Origin: CAZSCF01 sp964605365 | GTDB taxonomy: Bacteria; Patescibacteriota; Minisyncoccia; Moranbacterales; UBA2206 | DNA: 28,793 bases | Reading direction: 5' to 3' | Assembly: GCA_964605365.1 (NCBI GenBank) | Contig: CAZSCF010000006.1 | Span: 1-28,793 of the forward strand | Shown: in pieces, positions 21,936-28,793 of the stretch | Position numbering within the stretch: position 1 is the stretch's first letter | How the letters are laid out: the number at the start of each line of letters is the position of its first letter | Notes under the pieces: generated by a model | Told to the model about the DNA's origin: nothing | Database searches by the model: none | What the model saw: the letters and a program-made list of their open reading frames with translations, nothing else | Program-made: the position numbers and the translations under genes

Positions 21936-23216
21936 TTAAAGTTTGCTCAAATATTCCAACACTCTTTCATTCTCCAGTGTTCCTTTGGCAAAAGCATACA
22001 ATCTTTCCATATCAATATTTTTTTTCAAATCTTTCACATTTTTATAATATTGCATGGTTTTATTCATCTCGGCTTCCACTTCTTCCGCCTCAACCTTGAT
22101 TTCTTCTTGCTTAATAATTTCTTTAAGTGCCAGAGCCGAAATTACTCTTTTTTCCGCCTGTGGCATCCAATCTTTTTTCAAGTCATCTTTTTTCTTGCCC
22201 AGTTTTTCCAAATATTGATCCAGATTCATACCCATAGTTTGAATTTGATATCCAAACTCTTCCAACATTTTTTCGGTTTCTCTTTCGACTAAAATATCCG
22301 GCAATTCGGTTTTGGAATTTTCAATTATTTTTTCAATATATTCTCTTTGCTGCGCGTCTTTTTGCTTGTGTTTTTCTTCGTGCTCAATGCCTTCCTTGAT
22401 ATTTTTTTTAAGTTCTTCCAAATTTTCAAATTTTCCCAAACTCTTGGCAAAATCATCATTGATCTCGGGAGTTTGTCTTTCCTGAACCAAATTCATTTCG
22501 ACTTTGAAAGTCGCCGGTTTGCCGGCCAAATCTTTTTTAAAATAATCTTTCGGAAAAGCCAGCTCGAATTCCTTTTTTTCTCCTTCTTTCATGCCTATTA
22601 AATTATCTTCGAAGCCGGGAATAAAAACGCCTTTACCTAGGACTAATGGATGTTTTTTGCTGGTACCGTTTTCAATTGGCACGCCACCCATCAGAACTTC
22701 AAAATCCACTTCCACACTGTCGTTTTTTTGCGCAGCCCTGGCCACTGTTACCAATTTCACCCGACTATTGGCGATTTTTTCCAATTCCAAATTTATTTCA
22801 TCCTCAGTAGCTTCAATCTTTTTTTCTGAATATTTTTTATTTATCTTTTTAACTTCGTTTTTGTATTTTTCGGAAACCGCAATTTTGGGCATAACCGACG
22901 CCACTGCCGTATACTTAAGATCTTTACCTTCTTCAACTACTTTAATTTCAACATCAGGCGCGCCAATAACTTCTAATTTTTGCTCAGTTACAAAATCGGC
23001 GTAGCTTTTTTGCACCGCTTTTTCAGCCGCTAAATTTAAAATGGTTCCCTTGCCAACTTTCTGCTCAATTAAATGGCGCGGCGCTTTCCCCGGACGAAAA
23101 CCATCCACTTTTATTTCTTTGGAAGCTTCCGCAGCAGCTTGATCCAAATATTTTTCCCACTTGTCCCAAGTCACGCTCACTTCAAATTCAATTCTTGATT
23201 TCGGTAATTCTTTCAT
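21936..23216 (-). CDS. tig: Trigger factor
   Basis: Trigger factor is the ribosome-bound chaperone that meets nascent chains at the exit tunnel. The 426-aa protein has the three-domain order: N-terminal ribosome-binding domain with the signature GFRPGKAP (39-46), an FKBP-type prolyl isomerase domain (about 160-250, LVLGKGVFIPGFEDNLIGMK and FPKDYFKKDLAGK) and a helical C-terminal chaperone domain rich in Lys/Glu. The ATG at 23216 gives MKELPKSRIEFEVSV, as in the family. It is upstream of clpP in the same direction. A TACTAT/CATACT -10 with a preceding TG lies about 40 nt upstream, but no good -35 is visible. Confidence 0.95.
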   Translation of the reverse strand: MKELPKSRIEFEVSVTWDKWEKYLDQAAAEASKEIKVDGFRPGKAPRHLIEQKVGKGTILNLAAEKAVQKSYADFVTEQKLEVIGAPDVEIKVVEEGKDLKYTAVASVMPKIAVSEKYKNEVKKINKKYSEKKIEATEDEINLELEKIANSRVKLVTVARAAQKNDSVEVDFEVLMGGVPIENGTSKKHPLVLGKGVFIPGFEDNLIGMKEGEKKEFELAFPKDYFKKDLAGKPATFKVEMNLVQERQTPEINDDFAKSLGKFENLEELKKNIKEGIEHEEKHKQKDAQQREYIEKIIENSKTELPDILVERETEKMLEEFGYQIQTMGMNLDQYLEKLGKKKDDLKKDWMPQAEKRVISALALKEIIKQEEIKVEAEEVEAEMNKTMQYYKNVKDLKKNIDMERLYAFAKGTLENERVLEYLSKL

Positions 23217-23328
23217 GATTATTTTCTTTAGTAATTATTGTTTAACTATGATAGTATGCCACTCCAGAAAAGGCTGTGCTTAAAATTTATTATTTATTTA
23301 GTCGCGAAGACAGCCAAAATATTTAAAA

Positions 23329-23478
23329 TATTCGCTAGCTCGTTTATTGAATTGACCATTATTATCCGAGCGGGCAGGGTTTTATGTCCCGTAGGGACAT
23401 AAAGAGCGAGGACAATACTGAGTTTTTATTCACGCTGGGGATAAAAACGTGTCAAGGCAATAAACGAGCTAGCGAATA
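23329..23478. repeat. 150-bp palindromic element with 21-bp perfect inverted ends
   Basis: Positions 23329-23349 are an exact reverse complement of 23458-23478 (core TTCGCTAGCTCG / CGAGCTAGCGAA); after a 2-nt mismatch, TTGAC/GTCAA extends the stem. Inside are two more perfect hairpins: TTTATGTCCC/GGGACATAAA with a 3-nt loop (about 23381-23403) and GTTTTTAT/ATAAAAAC (about 23422-23447). The element starts 13 nt after the hppA stop and ends before tig. It has no ORF. It could be a MITE-like element, a very large mRNA 3'-end structure or a structured RNA. Confidence 0.8.
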
Positions 23479-23491
23479 AAATAATCCTGGA

Positions 23492-25510
23492 TTAGATTAT
23501 GAATCCGGCAATCAGCAAAGCCACAATATTGATGATTTTGATCATTGGATTGATAGCCGGACCGGCTGTATCCTTGTATGGATCGCCGACTGTGTCTCCG
23601 GTTACTGCTGCCTTGTGAGTTTCTGATCCTTTACCTCCAAAATGCCCTTCTTCAATATATTTTTTGGCATTATCCCAAGCACCACCGCCAGATGTCATTG
23701 AAATGGCTACAAATACGCCCGTAATTATTGTTCCCACAAGCAAGCCGCCTAAAGCTTCCGGTCCCAAAATGAATCCAACTGCAATCGGCAAAACGACCGG
23801 AATCAGAGCAGGAATAACCATCTCTCGAATAGCCGCCTTTGTTACAATATCCACACTAGTGGCATAATCCGGTTTGGCTGAACCATCCATAATGCCTTTG
23901 ATTTCTCTAAATTGTCTTCTCACTTCTTCCACTACGGCACTGGCTGCTTTGGAAACGGAACGCATGCTGATTGAGGCAAAAAGATAAGGAATCATTCCTC
24001 CGATTAAAAGTCCTGCTAAAACCCTTACATCACTAAGATCAAAAGTCAAATTTACTCCCCTGTCAGAAAATTCTTGGATATAGGAAGCAAAGAGAACTAC
24101 TGCAGCCAATCCGGCTGAAGCAATCGCATAACCCTTAGTTACAGCTTTGGTTGTATTTCCGACTGAATCCAAGGCATCAGTTACTTTTCTGGTTTCTTCT
24201 CCCAAATTGGCCATTTCGGCAATTCCTCCCGCATTGTCAGTAATCGGTCCGAAAGAATCAATAGCTACAATAATACCGGCCATTGAAAGCATGCTCATGA
24301 CCGCAATTGCTACGCCATAAAGACCAGCCAAAATGAAAGAGGCTAAAATTCCCACAACAATCAAAATTACCGGCATAGCTGTAGATTCCATTCCCATTGC
24401 TAATCCCATAATAATGTTCGTGCCATGTCCAGTTTCTGATGCTTTGGCAATTTCTTTCACGGGTCGGAATTTTTTGGAAGTATAATATTCGGTAATCATA
24501 ACCATTCCGGCTGTAATAATAATTCCGACAAAAGCAGATAAATAAATATTTACAAAATCATACAACCCATTTCCGATCATCAAATGCTTTGTTATGAAAT
24601 AAAAAGCAATAAGAGCAATAGCCGAAGAGGCCGCAAGACCCTTGTATAATGCTCCCATAATTTGTCCGCCTGATTTTTCAGTAATTTTTTTAGCATCAGA
24701 ATTAAGTTTCACAAAGTATATTCCTAAAATTGAAGCCACTATTGAAACCGCTCCAATCGCCAAAGGATAAAGAACGGCATTTGGAAAATCTGCAAAAGCC
24801 AATGATCCTAGAATCATAGCGGCAATTGCCGTTACGGCATAAGTTTCGAAAAGATCGGCAGCCATACCTGCGCAGTCTCCAACATTATCTCCGACATTAT
24901 CGGCAATAACAGCCGGGTTTCTCGGATCATCTTCCGGAATTCCCGCTTCAACTTTTCCCACCAAATCAGCGCCTACATCAGCCGCTTTGGTAAATATTCC
25001 TCCGCCCAATCTGGCAAAAACACTGATTAAGCTTCCTCCGAAACCGACTCCGATCAAGGCTTTGATGTCTCCGGTTATAAAATAAAAAGCTGCCACTACC
25101 AAAAGTCCCAGTCCGATCACTAAAAGTCCTGTAACCGATCCACCTTTAAAGGCCACTTCGAGAGCTTTTTCCAATCCTGACTTAGCCGCTTCGGCCGTTC
25201 TGACATTTGCTCGAACAGCCACATACATTCCAATGTATCCAGCCAAAGCTGAAGCCAGTGCTCCAACTAAAAATCCAATGGCCGTGTTTCTTCCCAAAAA
25301 ATAATACAAAACGACAAAAATAATTGCAGCCACATAAGCTACGGATTTATATTGCCTGTTCAAAAAGGCATTAGCCCCTTCCCTGATAGCGCTGGCAATT
25401 TCCAGCATTTTTCCTTCTCCTTCAGGAGACTTATTTACTTTCCAACTCAAATAGAAAGCAAATGCAATTGATGCCAATGCGGCAACAACAGAATACATCT
25501 CGATAGACAT
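23492..25510 (-). CDS. hppA: Membrane pyrophosphatase, K+-independent proton-pumping type
   Basis: This integral membrane enzyme couples hydrolysis of pyrophosphate to ion export. At 672 aa with about 16 hydrophobic helices it matches the family. Active-site signatures are visible: FTKAADVGADLVGKVEAGIP (173-192), the Asp-rich IADNVGDNVGDCAGMAADL (202-220), FGPITDNAGGIAEMA (420-434) and the C-terminal GGAWDNAKKYIE with GDTVGDPYKDTAGP. The potassium-dependence position reads GNTTKAVTKG (K455); Lys here is typical of K+-independent proton pumps, as in Rhodospirillum, whereas Ala marks K+-dependent enzymes. The ATG at 25510 follows a leader hairpin (25523-25549). The nearest promoter is unclear and may lie at the MITE-like repeat. 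Confidence 0.95.
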   Translation of the reverse strand: MSIEMYSVVAALASIAFAFYLSWKVNKSPEGEGKMLEIASAIREGANAFLNRQYKSVAYVAAIIFVVLYYFLGRNTAIGFLVGALASALAGYIGMYVAVRANVRTAEAAKSGLEKALEVAFKGGSVTGLLVIGLGLLVVAAFYFITGDIKALIGVGFGGSLISVFARLGGGIFTKAADVGADLVGKVEAGIPEDDPRNPAVIADNVGDNVGDCAGMAADLFETYAVTAIAAMILGSLAFADFPNAVLYPLAIGAVSIVASILGIYFVKLNSDAKKITEKSGGQIMGALYKGLAASSAIALIAFYFITKHLMIGNGLYDFVNIYLSAFVGIIITAGMVMITEYYTSKKFRPVKEIAKASETGHGTNIIMGLAMGMESTAMPVILIVVGILASFILAGLYGVAIAVMSMLSMAGIIVAIDSFGPITDNAGGIAEMANLGEETRKVTDALDSVGNTTKAVTKGYAIASAGLAAVVLFASYIQEFSDRGVNLTFDLSDVRVLAGLLIGGMIPYLFASISMRSVSKAASAVVEEVRRQFREIKGIMDGSAKPDYATSVDIVTKAAIREMVIPALIPVVLPIAVGFILGPEALGGLLVGTIITGVFVAISMTSGGGAWDNAKKYIEEGHFGGKGSETHKAAVTGDTVGDPYKDTAGPAINPMIKIINIVALLIAGFII

Positions 25511-25522
25511 ACTTTTTTATTT

Positions 25523-25549
25523 GATTGCCAGTCCTCCCTATCGGCAATC
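25523..25549 (-). promoter_or_regulatory. Leader hairpin upstream of hppA
   Basis: GATTGCC and GGCAATC pair perfectly (7 bp), and in the minus-strand RNA the loop carries GGGAGGA, the only Shine-Dalgarno-like sequence near the hppA start (about 17-20 nt away). This resembles ribosome-site sequestration, though the spacing to the ATG is long. Confidence 0.35.
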
Positions 25550-25580
25550 GGTTAAGTTATTAATAAACAAAATATACTAT

Positions 25581-25685
25581 GTCATTGCGAGGATCCATCA
25601 GCTGGCGGAGATATGGCAATCTAATTTTTTATATTATTAGATTGCTTCGCTTCGCCTGCCTACCGACAGGCAGGCTCGCAATGAC
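25581..25685. mobile_element. MITE-like palindromic repeat bounded by GTCATTGCGAG / CTCGCAATGAC
   Basis: The 105-bp element has perfect 11-bp inverted ends (25581-25591 and 25675-25685), an inner 10-bp stem GCAATCTAAT/ATTAGATTGC (25616-25625 with 25636-25645) and a 22-bp GC palindrome (25654-25675, arms GCCTGCCT and AGGCAGGC). The sequence style (GTCATTGCGAG, AGATTGCTTCG, CGCAATGAC) is that of an interspersed repeat known from several bacterial phyla. It has no ORF and lies between nusA and hppA. Confidence 0.75.
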
Positions 25686-25712
25686 AACTATTATAAAAAC
25701 TGTAAATAATTT

Positions 25713-27011
25713 TTATTTCTCTTCAGTTTCCGCTTCTTCTTTTTTCACTTTCTTGGCTTTCTTCTTTTTCGGTTTCTCTTCTGAAGATTCTTCTTCGTTG
25801 GCTGGCGGATTTACCTCTTCACTTTCCTTGGATTCTTCGGAAATTTCTTCAGATTCACCAGCCGTTTTGGCACCGGCAATATCTATTTTCCATTCCGTAA
25901 GTTTGGCTGCCAATCTCACATTTTGTCCTCTTTTGCCAATAGCCAAAGAGAGTTGATCTTCCGGTACGGTTACCATGGCTTCTTTTCTGGATTCATTGAT
26001 ATCCACTTTTAAAACTTTGGCCGGACTAAGTGCGGCAGAAATAAATTTGGCAATATCGTCATTCCAAAGAATAATATCGATTTTTTCTCCACCCAGCTCA
26101 TCAATAACTGCTTGCACACGAGTACCTTTTTGTCCAACACAAGATCCGATTGGATCGACACCTTCTTCATTGGAAGATACGGCAATCTTAGTTCGTTCTC
26201 CGGCTTCGCGAGCAATGGATTTTATTTCCACTGTTTTGGCAAAAATTTCCGGCACCTCCAATTCAAAAAGTTTATTGACCAATTCCTGGTGAATTCGACT
26301 TAGGGTAATTCCGGGACCTTTTGAACCGGCCTCAACTTTATAGACATAGACCTTGAGCCTCTGTCCGATACGATAACTTTCGGATTCAACTTGCTCTTGT
26401 GGAAACAAAACTCCGACTGATTTTCCGAGGTCAATGATAACATTGCGGCCTTCAATTCTTTGGATAACTCCGCTCAAGACTTCACCTTCTTTGTCTTTGT
26501 ACTCATCATACATAGAATCCCTTTCAGCTTCTCTGATTCTTTGGATAATAACTTGCTTGGCTGTTTGGGCTGCTACGCGACCATAATCTTGTTTGGATTC
26601 CAAGGCGATTTCAATCACATCTCCGATAACCGCATCTTTTTTAAGTTTCTTGGCTTCTTCCAAAGTCAAGTCTCTTTCCGGATTGAAACGTGGTAATTTC
26701 TCTTCATCTGTAACGACTGACGAATTCCTTTCTTCTTTTTTATTTTCTCTGACATCCTCTTTATTTTTTTCTATTTCTTCCTCTTTCACGAATTCGCGAA
26801 TGGTTTCATCTACAACTTCTTTTAGCAAAAAGAATTTTGTATCACCCGTTCTTTCATTAAAAATAGCTCGAACGTTTTGTCCTTTTTTGCCATAATCTTT
26901 TTTATAAGCTGCGGCTAAAGCCGCTTCGATCGTTTCAATCACTTTTTCTTTGGATATTCCTTTTTCTTCGCATAGCGCGGAAATGGCACTGCCAAAATCA
27001 CCCAGGCCACC
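25713..27011 (-). CDS. nusA: Transcription factor NusA, 5' end lost in assembly gap
   Basis: NusA binds RNA polymerase and controls pausing, termination and rrn antitermination. A GTG at 26942 can open a 409-codon frame, but the same frame stays open upstream for 23 more codons to the Ns (GGLGDFGSAISALCEEKGISKEK), which matches the normal NusA N-terminus, so the real start is in the gap. Domains follow: N-terminal domain (IETIEAALAAAYKKDYGKKG), an acidic insertion, S1 (GEVLSGVIQRIEGRNVIIDLG), KH1 (GERTKIAVSSNEEGVDPIGSCVG in two steps) and KH2 (AIGKRGQNVRLAAKLTEW). A disordered acidic then lysine-rich tail replaces the E. coli acidic repeats. infB does not follow, unlike many bacteria. Confidence 0.95.
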   Translation of the reverse strand, partial: GGLGDFGSAISALCEEKGISKEKVIETIEAALAAAYKKDYGKKGQNVRAIFNERTGDTKFFLLKEVVDETIREFVKEEEIEKNKEDVRENKKEERNSSVVTDEEKLPRFNPERDLTLEEAKKLKKDAVIGDVIEIALESKQDYGRVAAQTAKQVIIQRIREAERDSMYDEYKDKEGEVLSGVIQRIEGRNVIIDLGKSVGVLFPQEQVESESYRIGQRLKVYVYKVEAGSKGPGITLSRIHQELVNKLFELEVPEIFAKTVEIKSIAREAGERTKIAVSSNEEGVDPIGSCVGQKGTRVQAVIDELGGEKIDIILWNDDIAKFISAALSPAKVLKVDINESRKEAMVTVPEDQLSLAIGKRGQNVRLAAKLTEWKIDIAGAKTAGESEEISEESKESEEVNPPANEEESSEEKPKKKKAKKVKKEEAETEEK

Positions 27012-27111
27012 NNNNNNNNNNNNNNNNNNNNNNNNNNNNNNNNNNNNNNNNNNNNNNNNNNNNNNNNNNNNNNNNNNNNNNNNNNNNNNNNNNNNNNNNN
27101 NNNNNNNNNNN
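27012..27111. other. Assembly gap of 100 Ns
   Basis: Exactly 100 Ns, a conventional scaffold gap of unknown true length. It contains the start of nusA and any gene before it (rimP is the usual neighbour). Confidence 0.99.
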
Positions 27112-27130
27112 ACAATTTAGCAATTTAAAA

Positions 27131-27152
27131 CAAAAAGTTCGCTCGCGCGAAC
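27131..27152 (-). terminator. Intrinsic terminator near the gap
   Basis: GTTCGC (27137-27142) and GCGAAC (27147-27152) form a perfect 6-bp GC stem with a 4-nt loop. On the minus strand it is followed by TTTTTGTTTT (complement of 27127-27136). It may end the ATPase transcript or attenuate the promoter at 27180-27208. Confidence 0.55.
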
Positions 27153-27179
27153 CTAATCGGTAATCTCATCAACATATCA

Positions 27180-27208
27180 AGGATAGCATTTTATCCTCTA
27201 TCTGTCAA
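27180..27208 (-). promoter_or_regulatory. Candidate promoter facing nusA
   Basis: TTGACA (complement of 27203-27208), 17-bp spacer, TATCCT (complement of 27180-27185). It points into the gap and nusA, but the terminator at 27131-27152 lies between. Confidence 0.4.
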
Positions 27209-27279
27209 ACTTTTCTCATTTTGGATAAAAGAAAATCTCCAAAAATCTGCTGGGCAATAGAGCTTTATGGCCGGACCAG

Positions 27280-27345
27280 AAGAAAAGCCCGACTTTGAAA
27301 AATTGCGAACGCCAGTGAGTAGGGGAAAAGCCTAGCTTTGAGAAA
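27280..27345. repeat. Two degenerate copies of a direct repeat after the ATPase gene
   Basis: On the minus strand CTCAAAGCTAGGCTTTTC and TTCAAAGTCGGGCTTTTC are imperfect direct copies about 40 bp apart, just downstream of the ATPase stop. No gene is seen between 27112 and 27356. Confidence 0.45.
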
Positions 27346-27356
27346 AAATAAAATCC

Positions 27357-28526
27357 TTACAACAAAAATCCATACGTGACATTATCCATTTCACTATATT
27401 TTCTTGAAACAATTGCATGATTCCCTAATCCCAGATTATTGGAAATTGCCGATAATCTTTTCATGTCCTGTTCATAAGGAAAAGTCTTAACTTCATAGGC
27501 GTATTTTTTATTCAAGACAAAATCAACTTCCTGACCGTTTTTTTTCTGAAAATAGTTAAGCTCGCCCTTATTTCTTAAGCTGGAAAAAATAACGTTTTCA
27601 AATAAAGCTCCGCTGTCGATTTTGGCAAAATGATTTGCCAAACCGGAGTCACAAAGATAAAATTTGGGAATATTTTTTATTTCATTGTCGCGATTTCGAC
27701 TAAAGGGCCTTATCAGTTTTATAAAATAAGTATTTTCCAAGAATGAGACATAATTATTGACAGTTTCTCTTGAAACGCCAAGCTCTTTGGATAATTTTTG
27801 GACGTCCAGCCTGGAACCGATTCTTTCGATCAAAAGCAGCATCAAATCCCGAATAACATTGGTTTTTCTAAAATCACTCAGCTGATTTATTTCAAGTTGA
27901 AAATATGAAGAAAAAATATCTTCAAGCATTAATTTTTTCTCATTGTCAGTTTTTTTCATCACGACTCCCGGAAATCCTCCATAATATATATATTCATCGT
28001 AGTACTTATCTAAGATCTCAAAAGAAGCTTTGGATATTTTCCCTTCCAAAAATTTTGGATTAATTTTGGCATTTTTTATTTGCAGAAATTCGGAAAAACT
28101 CAAAGGAAAAATTTCGAATATATATTTTCTGCCCGCCAGAGATTCAGCAAATAAATTTTTTAAATAAAAACTTGCCGATCCACTCAGAAAGAATTTAATT
28201 TTAAAATTATCCATTAAATATTTTACAACCGAAGGAGAATTTTTTACAAACTGAATTTCATCCAAAAAAACATAGCCTTGTCTTTCGATATTCAATCCCA
28301 GCAACTTGAAACTTTCCAATATTTTGTCGTAGTTTTCGTTTTCCAAAATTTTCTGAGTAGCCGGATTTTCCAGATCTAAAAAAATTTTATTATCCGAATC
28401 AATTTTATCCATAATAAACTTGAGCAGAGTTGTTTTTCCTACTCTTCTCATTCCGGTCAAAATAATTGCTTCCGAAGAATTAATTACAGGTCTTATTTTT
28501 GAATAAATATCTCTTTCTATTATCAT
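27357..28526 (-). CDS. AAA-type ATPase with DUF4143 (AAA_14 family)
   Basis: The 389-aa protein has the AAA_14 plus DUF4143 architecture: Walker A GMRRVGKTT (25-33), Walker B YVFLDE (85-90), a sensor-like LSGSAS (114-119), the family segment GRKYIFEIFPLSFSEF and YYGGFPGVV, then a winged helix (KLSKELGVSRETVNNYVSFL). The C-terminal EVDFVLNKKYAYEVK resembles a PD-(D/E)xK nuclease fold core. These proteins are widespread in archaea and small-genome bacteria, with no settled function; roles in toxin, defence or nucleic-acid handling have only been suggested. The -10 lies just 6 nt from the ATG, predicting a leaderless mRNA. Confidence 0.92.
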   Translation of the reverse strand: MIIERDIYSKIRPVINSSEAIILTGMRRVGKTTLLKFIMDKIDSDNKIFLDLENPATQKILENENYDKILESFKLLGLNIERQGYVFLDEIQFVKNSPSVVKYLMDNFKIKFFLSGSASFYLKNLFAESLAGRKYIFEIFPLSFSEFLQIKNAKINPKFLEGKISKASFEILDKYYDEYIYYGGFPGVVMKKTDNEKKLMLEDIFSSYFQLEINQLSDFRKTNVIRDLMLLLIERIGSRLDVQKLSKELGVSRETVNNYVSFLENTYFIKLIRPFSRNRDNEIKNIPKFYLCDSGLANHFAKIDSGALFENVIFSSLRNKGELNYFQKKNGQEVDFVLNKKYAYEVKTFPYEQDMKRLSAISNNLGLGNHAIVSRKYSEMDNVTYGFLL

Positions 28527-28532
28527 GTTCTT

Positions 28533-28561
28533 ATTTTAGCTTATTTAATGATATATGTCAA
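28533..28561 (-). promoter_or_regulatory. ATPase promoter giving a leaderless transcript
   Basis: TTGACA (complement of 28556-28561), 17-bp spacer, TAAAAT (complement of 28533-28538). Only six bases separate the -10 from the ATG at 28526, so the start site falls on or next to the initiation codon. A 7-bp palindrome CATAAAG/CTTTATG (28572-28590) and GTGCAC (28563-28568) just upstream could be operator sites. Confidence 0.65.
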
Positions 28562-28662
28562 GTGCACATTACATAAAGTATAACTTTATGCAAGTCAATA
28601 CTGGGCACAAATCATCCGTTTCTGCAAAAAACACCTAAAATAAAGCAAACAATAAACAATAA

Positions 28663-28690
28663 TGTAACAATTTAGCAATATAGCAATTTA
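28663..28690. repeat. AT-rich repeat (GTAACAATTTAGCAATATAGCAATTTA)
   Basis: Another run of AACAATTTAGCAAT-type units in the spacer between the ATPase gene and the right-edge promoter. Confidence 0.5.
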
Positions 28691-28696
28691 TTTCGT

Positions 28697-28725
28697 TTGA
28701 CTTTTTTGCCAAAATATGCTAGTAT
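28697..28725 (+). promoter_or_regulatory. Strong plus-strand promoter at the right edge
   Basis: TTGACT (28697-28702), 17-bp spacer, extended -10 TGCTAGTAT (TAGTAT at 28720-28725). It starts a rightward transcript near 28732 with no ORF in the remaining 60 nt. Confidence 0.65.
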
Positions 28726-28732
28726 TCCAAGT

Positions 28733-28793
28733 TATCAGATAGGCTGATATCAGGACCCAAAGAGGGCCCTCAGCCCTTTGACAAGTGAATAAA
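28733..28793 (+). promoter_or_regulatory. Putative rRNA-operon leader with hairpins and boxA-like element
   Basis: Downstream of the promoter come a TATCAG/CTGATA hairpin (28733-28749), a second GC-rich hairpin (CAAAG-GGG with CCC-TTTG, about 28758-28780) and AGCCCTTTGACA (28772-28783), which matches the E. coli rrn boxA TGCTCTTTAACA at 9 of 12 positions and the GTTCTTTGAAAACTGAAT-type leaders of Firmicutes. The transcript has no ORF. That a 16S rRNA gene follows is inferred; it is outside the window. Confidence 0.5.

Noticed and set aside
2131..26942. Alternative genetic code (TGA as Gly, as in Gracilibacteria/SR1)
   Set aside because: All conserved genes are full-length with TGA as stop, and their glycines use GGN codons.

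Overview
The window looks like part of a scaffold from a small-genome, AT-rich bacterium of the Candidate Phyla Radiation (Patescibacteria, probably Parcubacteria-like). This is inferred from family content and style: HTH proteins with a membrane anchor followed by a VLGAE-type motif, a short four-helix-bundle (23S rRNA intervening-sequence family) gene, a RodZ-like gene beside ftsK, RNase Y with HU, compact RpoB (about 1145 aa) and RpoC (1191 aa), a proton pyrophosphatase, and few Shine-Dalgarno sites. Translation with TGA as stop works throughout. A run of 100 Ns at 27012-27111 is a scaffold gap.

Layout. Almost everything is on the minus strand; gpmI is the only recognised plus-strand gene. 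From the left: a membrane-anchored HTH gene that seems to continue, in another frame, off the left edge (1-1105); a roughly 1 kb spacer with a strong promoter, hairpins and tiny ORFs (1106-2130); recA, a four-helix-bundle gene, a RodZ-like gene and ftsK (2131-7069); the rpoB-rpoC operon (14457 down to 7321); an HTH antitoxin / Fic-Doc toxin module with a third, frame-disrupted small gene (14829-15708); two small hypothetical genes (15849-16435); a tRNA cluster (16491-17047); HU and RNase Y (17188-19213); gpmI (19493-21070, plus); clpP and tig (21187-23216); a membrane pyrophosphatase gene (23492-25510); nusA, with its 5' end lost in the gap (25713 to 27011 or beyond); and an AAA/DUF4143 ATPase (27357-28526). 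At the right edge a plus-strand promoter is followed by hairpins and a boxA-like element, which suggests that an rRNA operon starts just outside the window.

The core genes cover transcription (RpoB, RpoC, NusA), RNA turnover (RNase Y), recombination and chromosome segregation (RecA, FtsK), nucleoid structure (HU), co-translational folding and proteolysis (trigger factor, ClpP), glycolysis (GpmI) and pyrophosphate-driven ion pumping (HppA). Many units have promoters that can be read by eye (TTGACA-like, 16-17 bp, TATAAT-like) and intrinsic terminators.

The most unusual parts are in the spacers. A complete tRNA-Pro(TGG) gene lies inside the anticodon loop of a second Pro-like tRNA gene, and that outer gene has a 24-bp copy of its 3' end 152 bp away. 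Three perfect TTATCCACA DnaA boxes occur, two of them directly upstream of promoters. Palindromic elements include a 150-bp element with 21-bp perfect inverted ends and a GTCATTGCGAG-bounded MITE-like repeat. The toxin-antitoxin promoter is overlapped by two palindromes. Three reading frames appear to be broken at A-homopolymers, so either frameshifting or base-calling should be checked.
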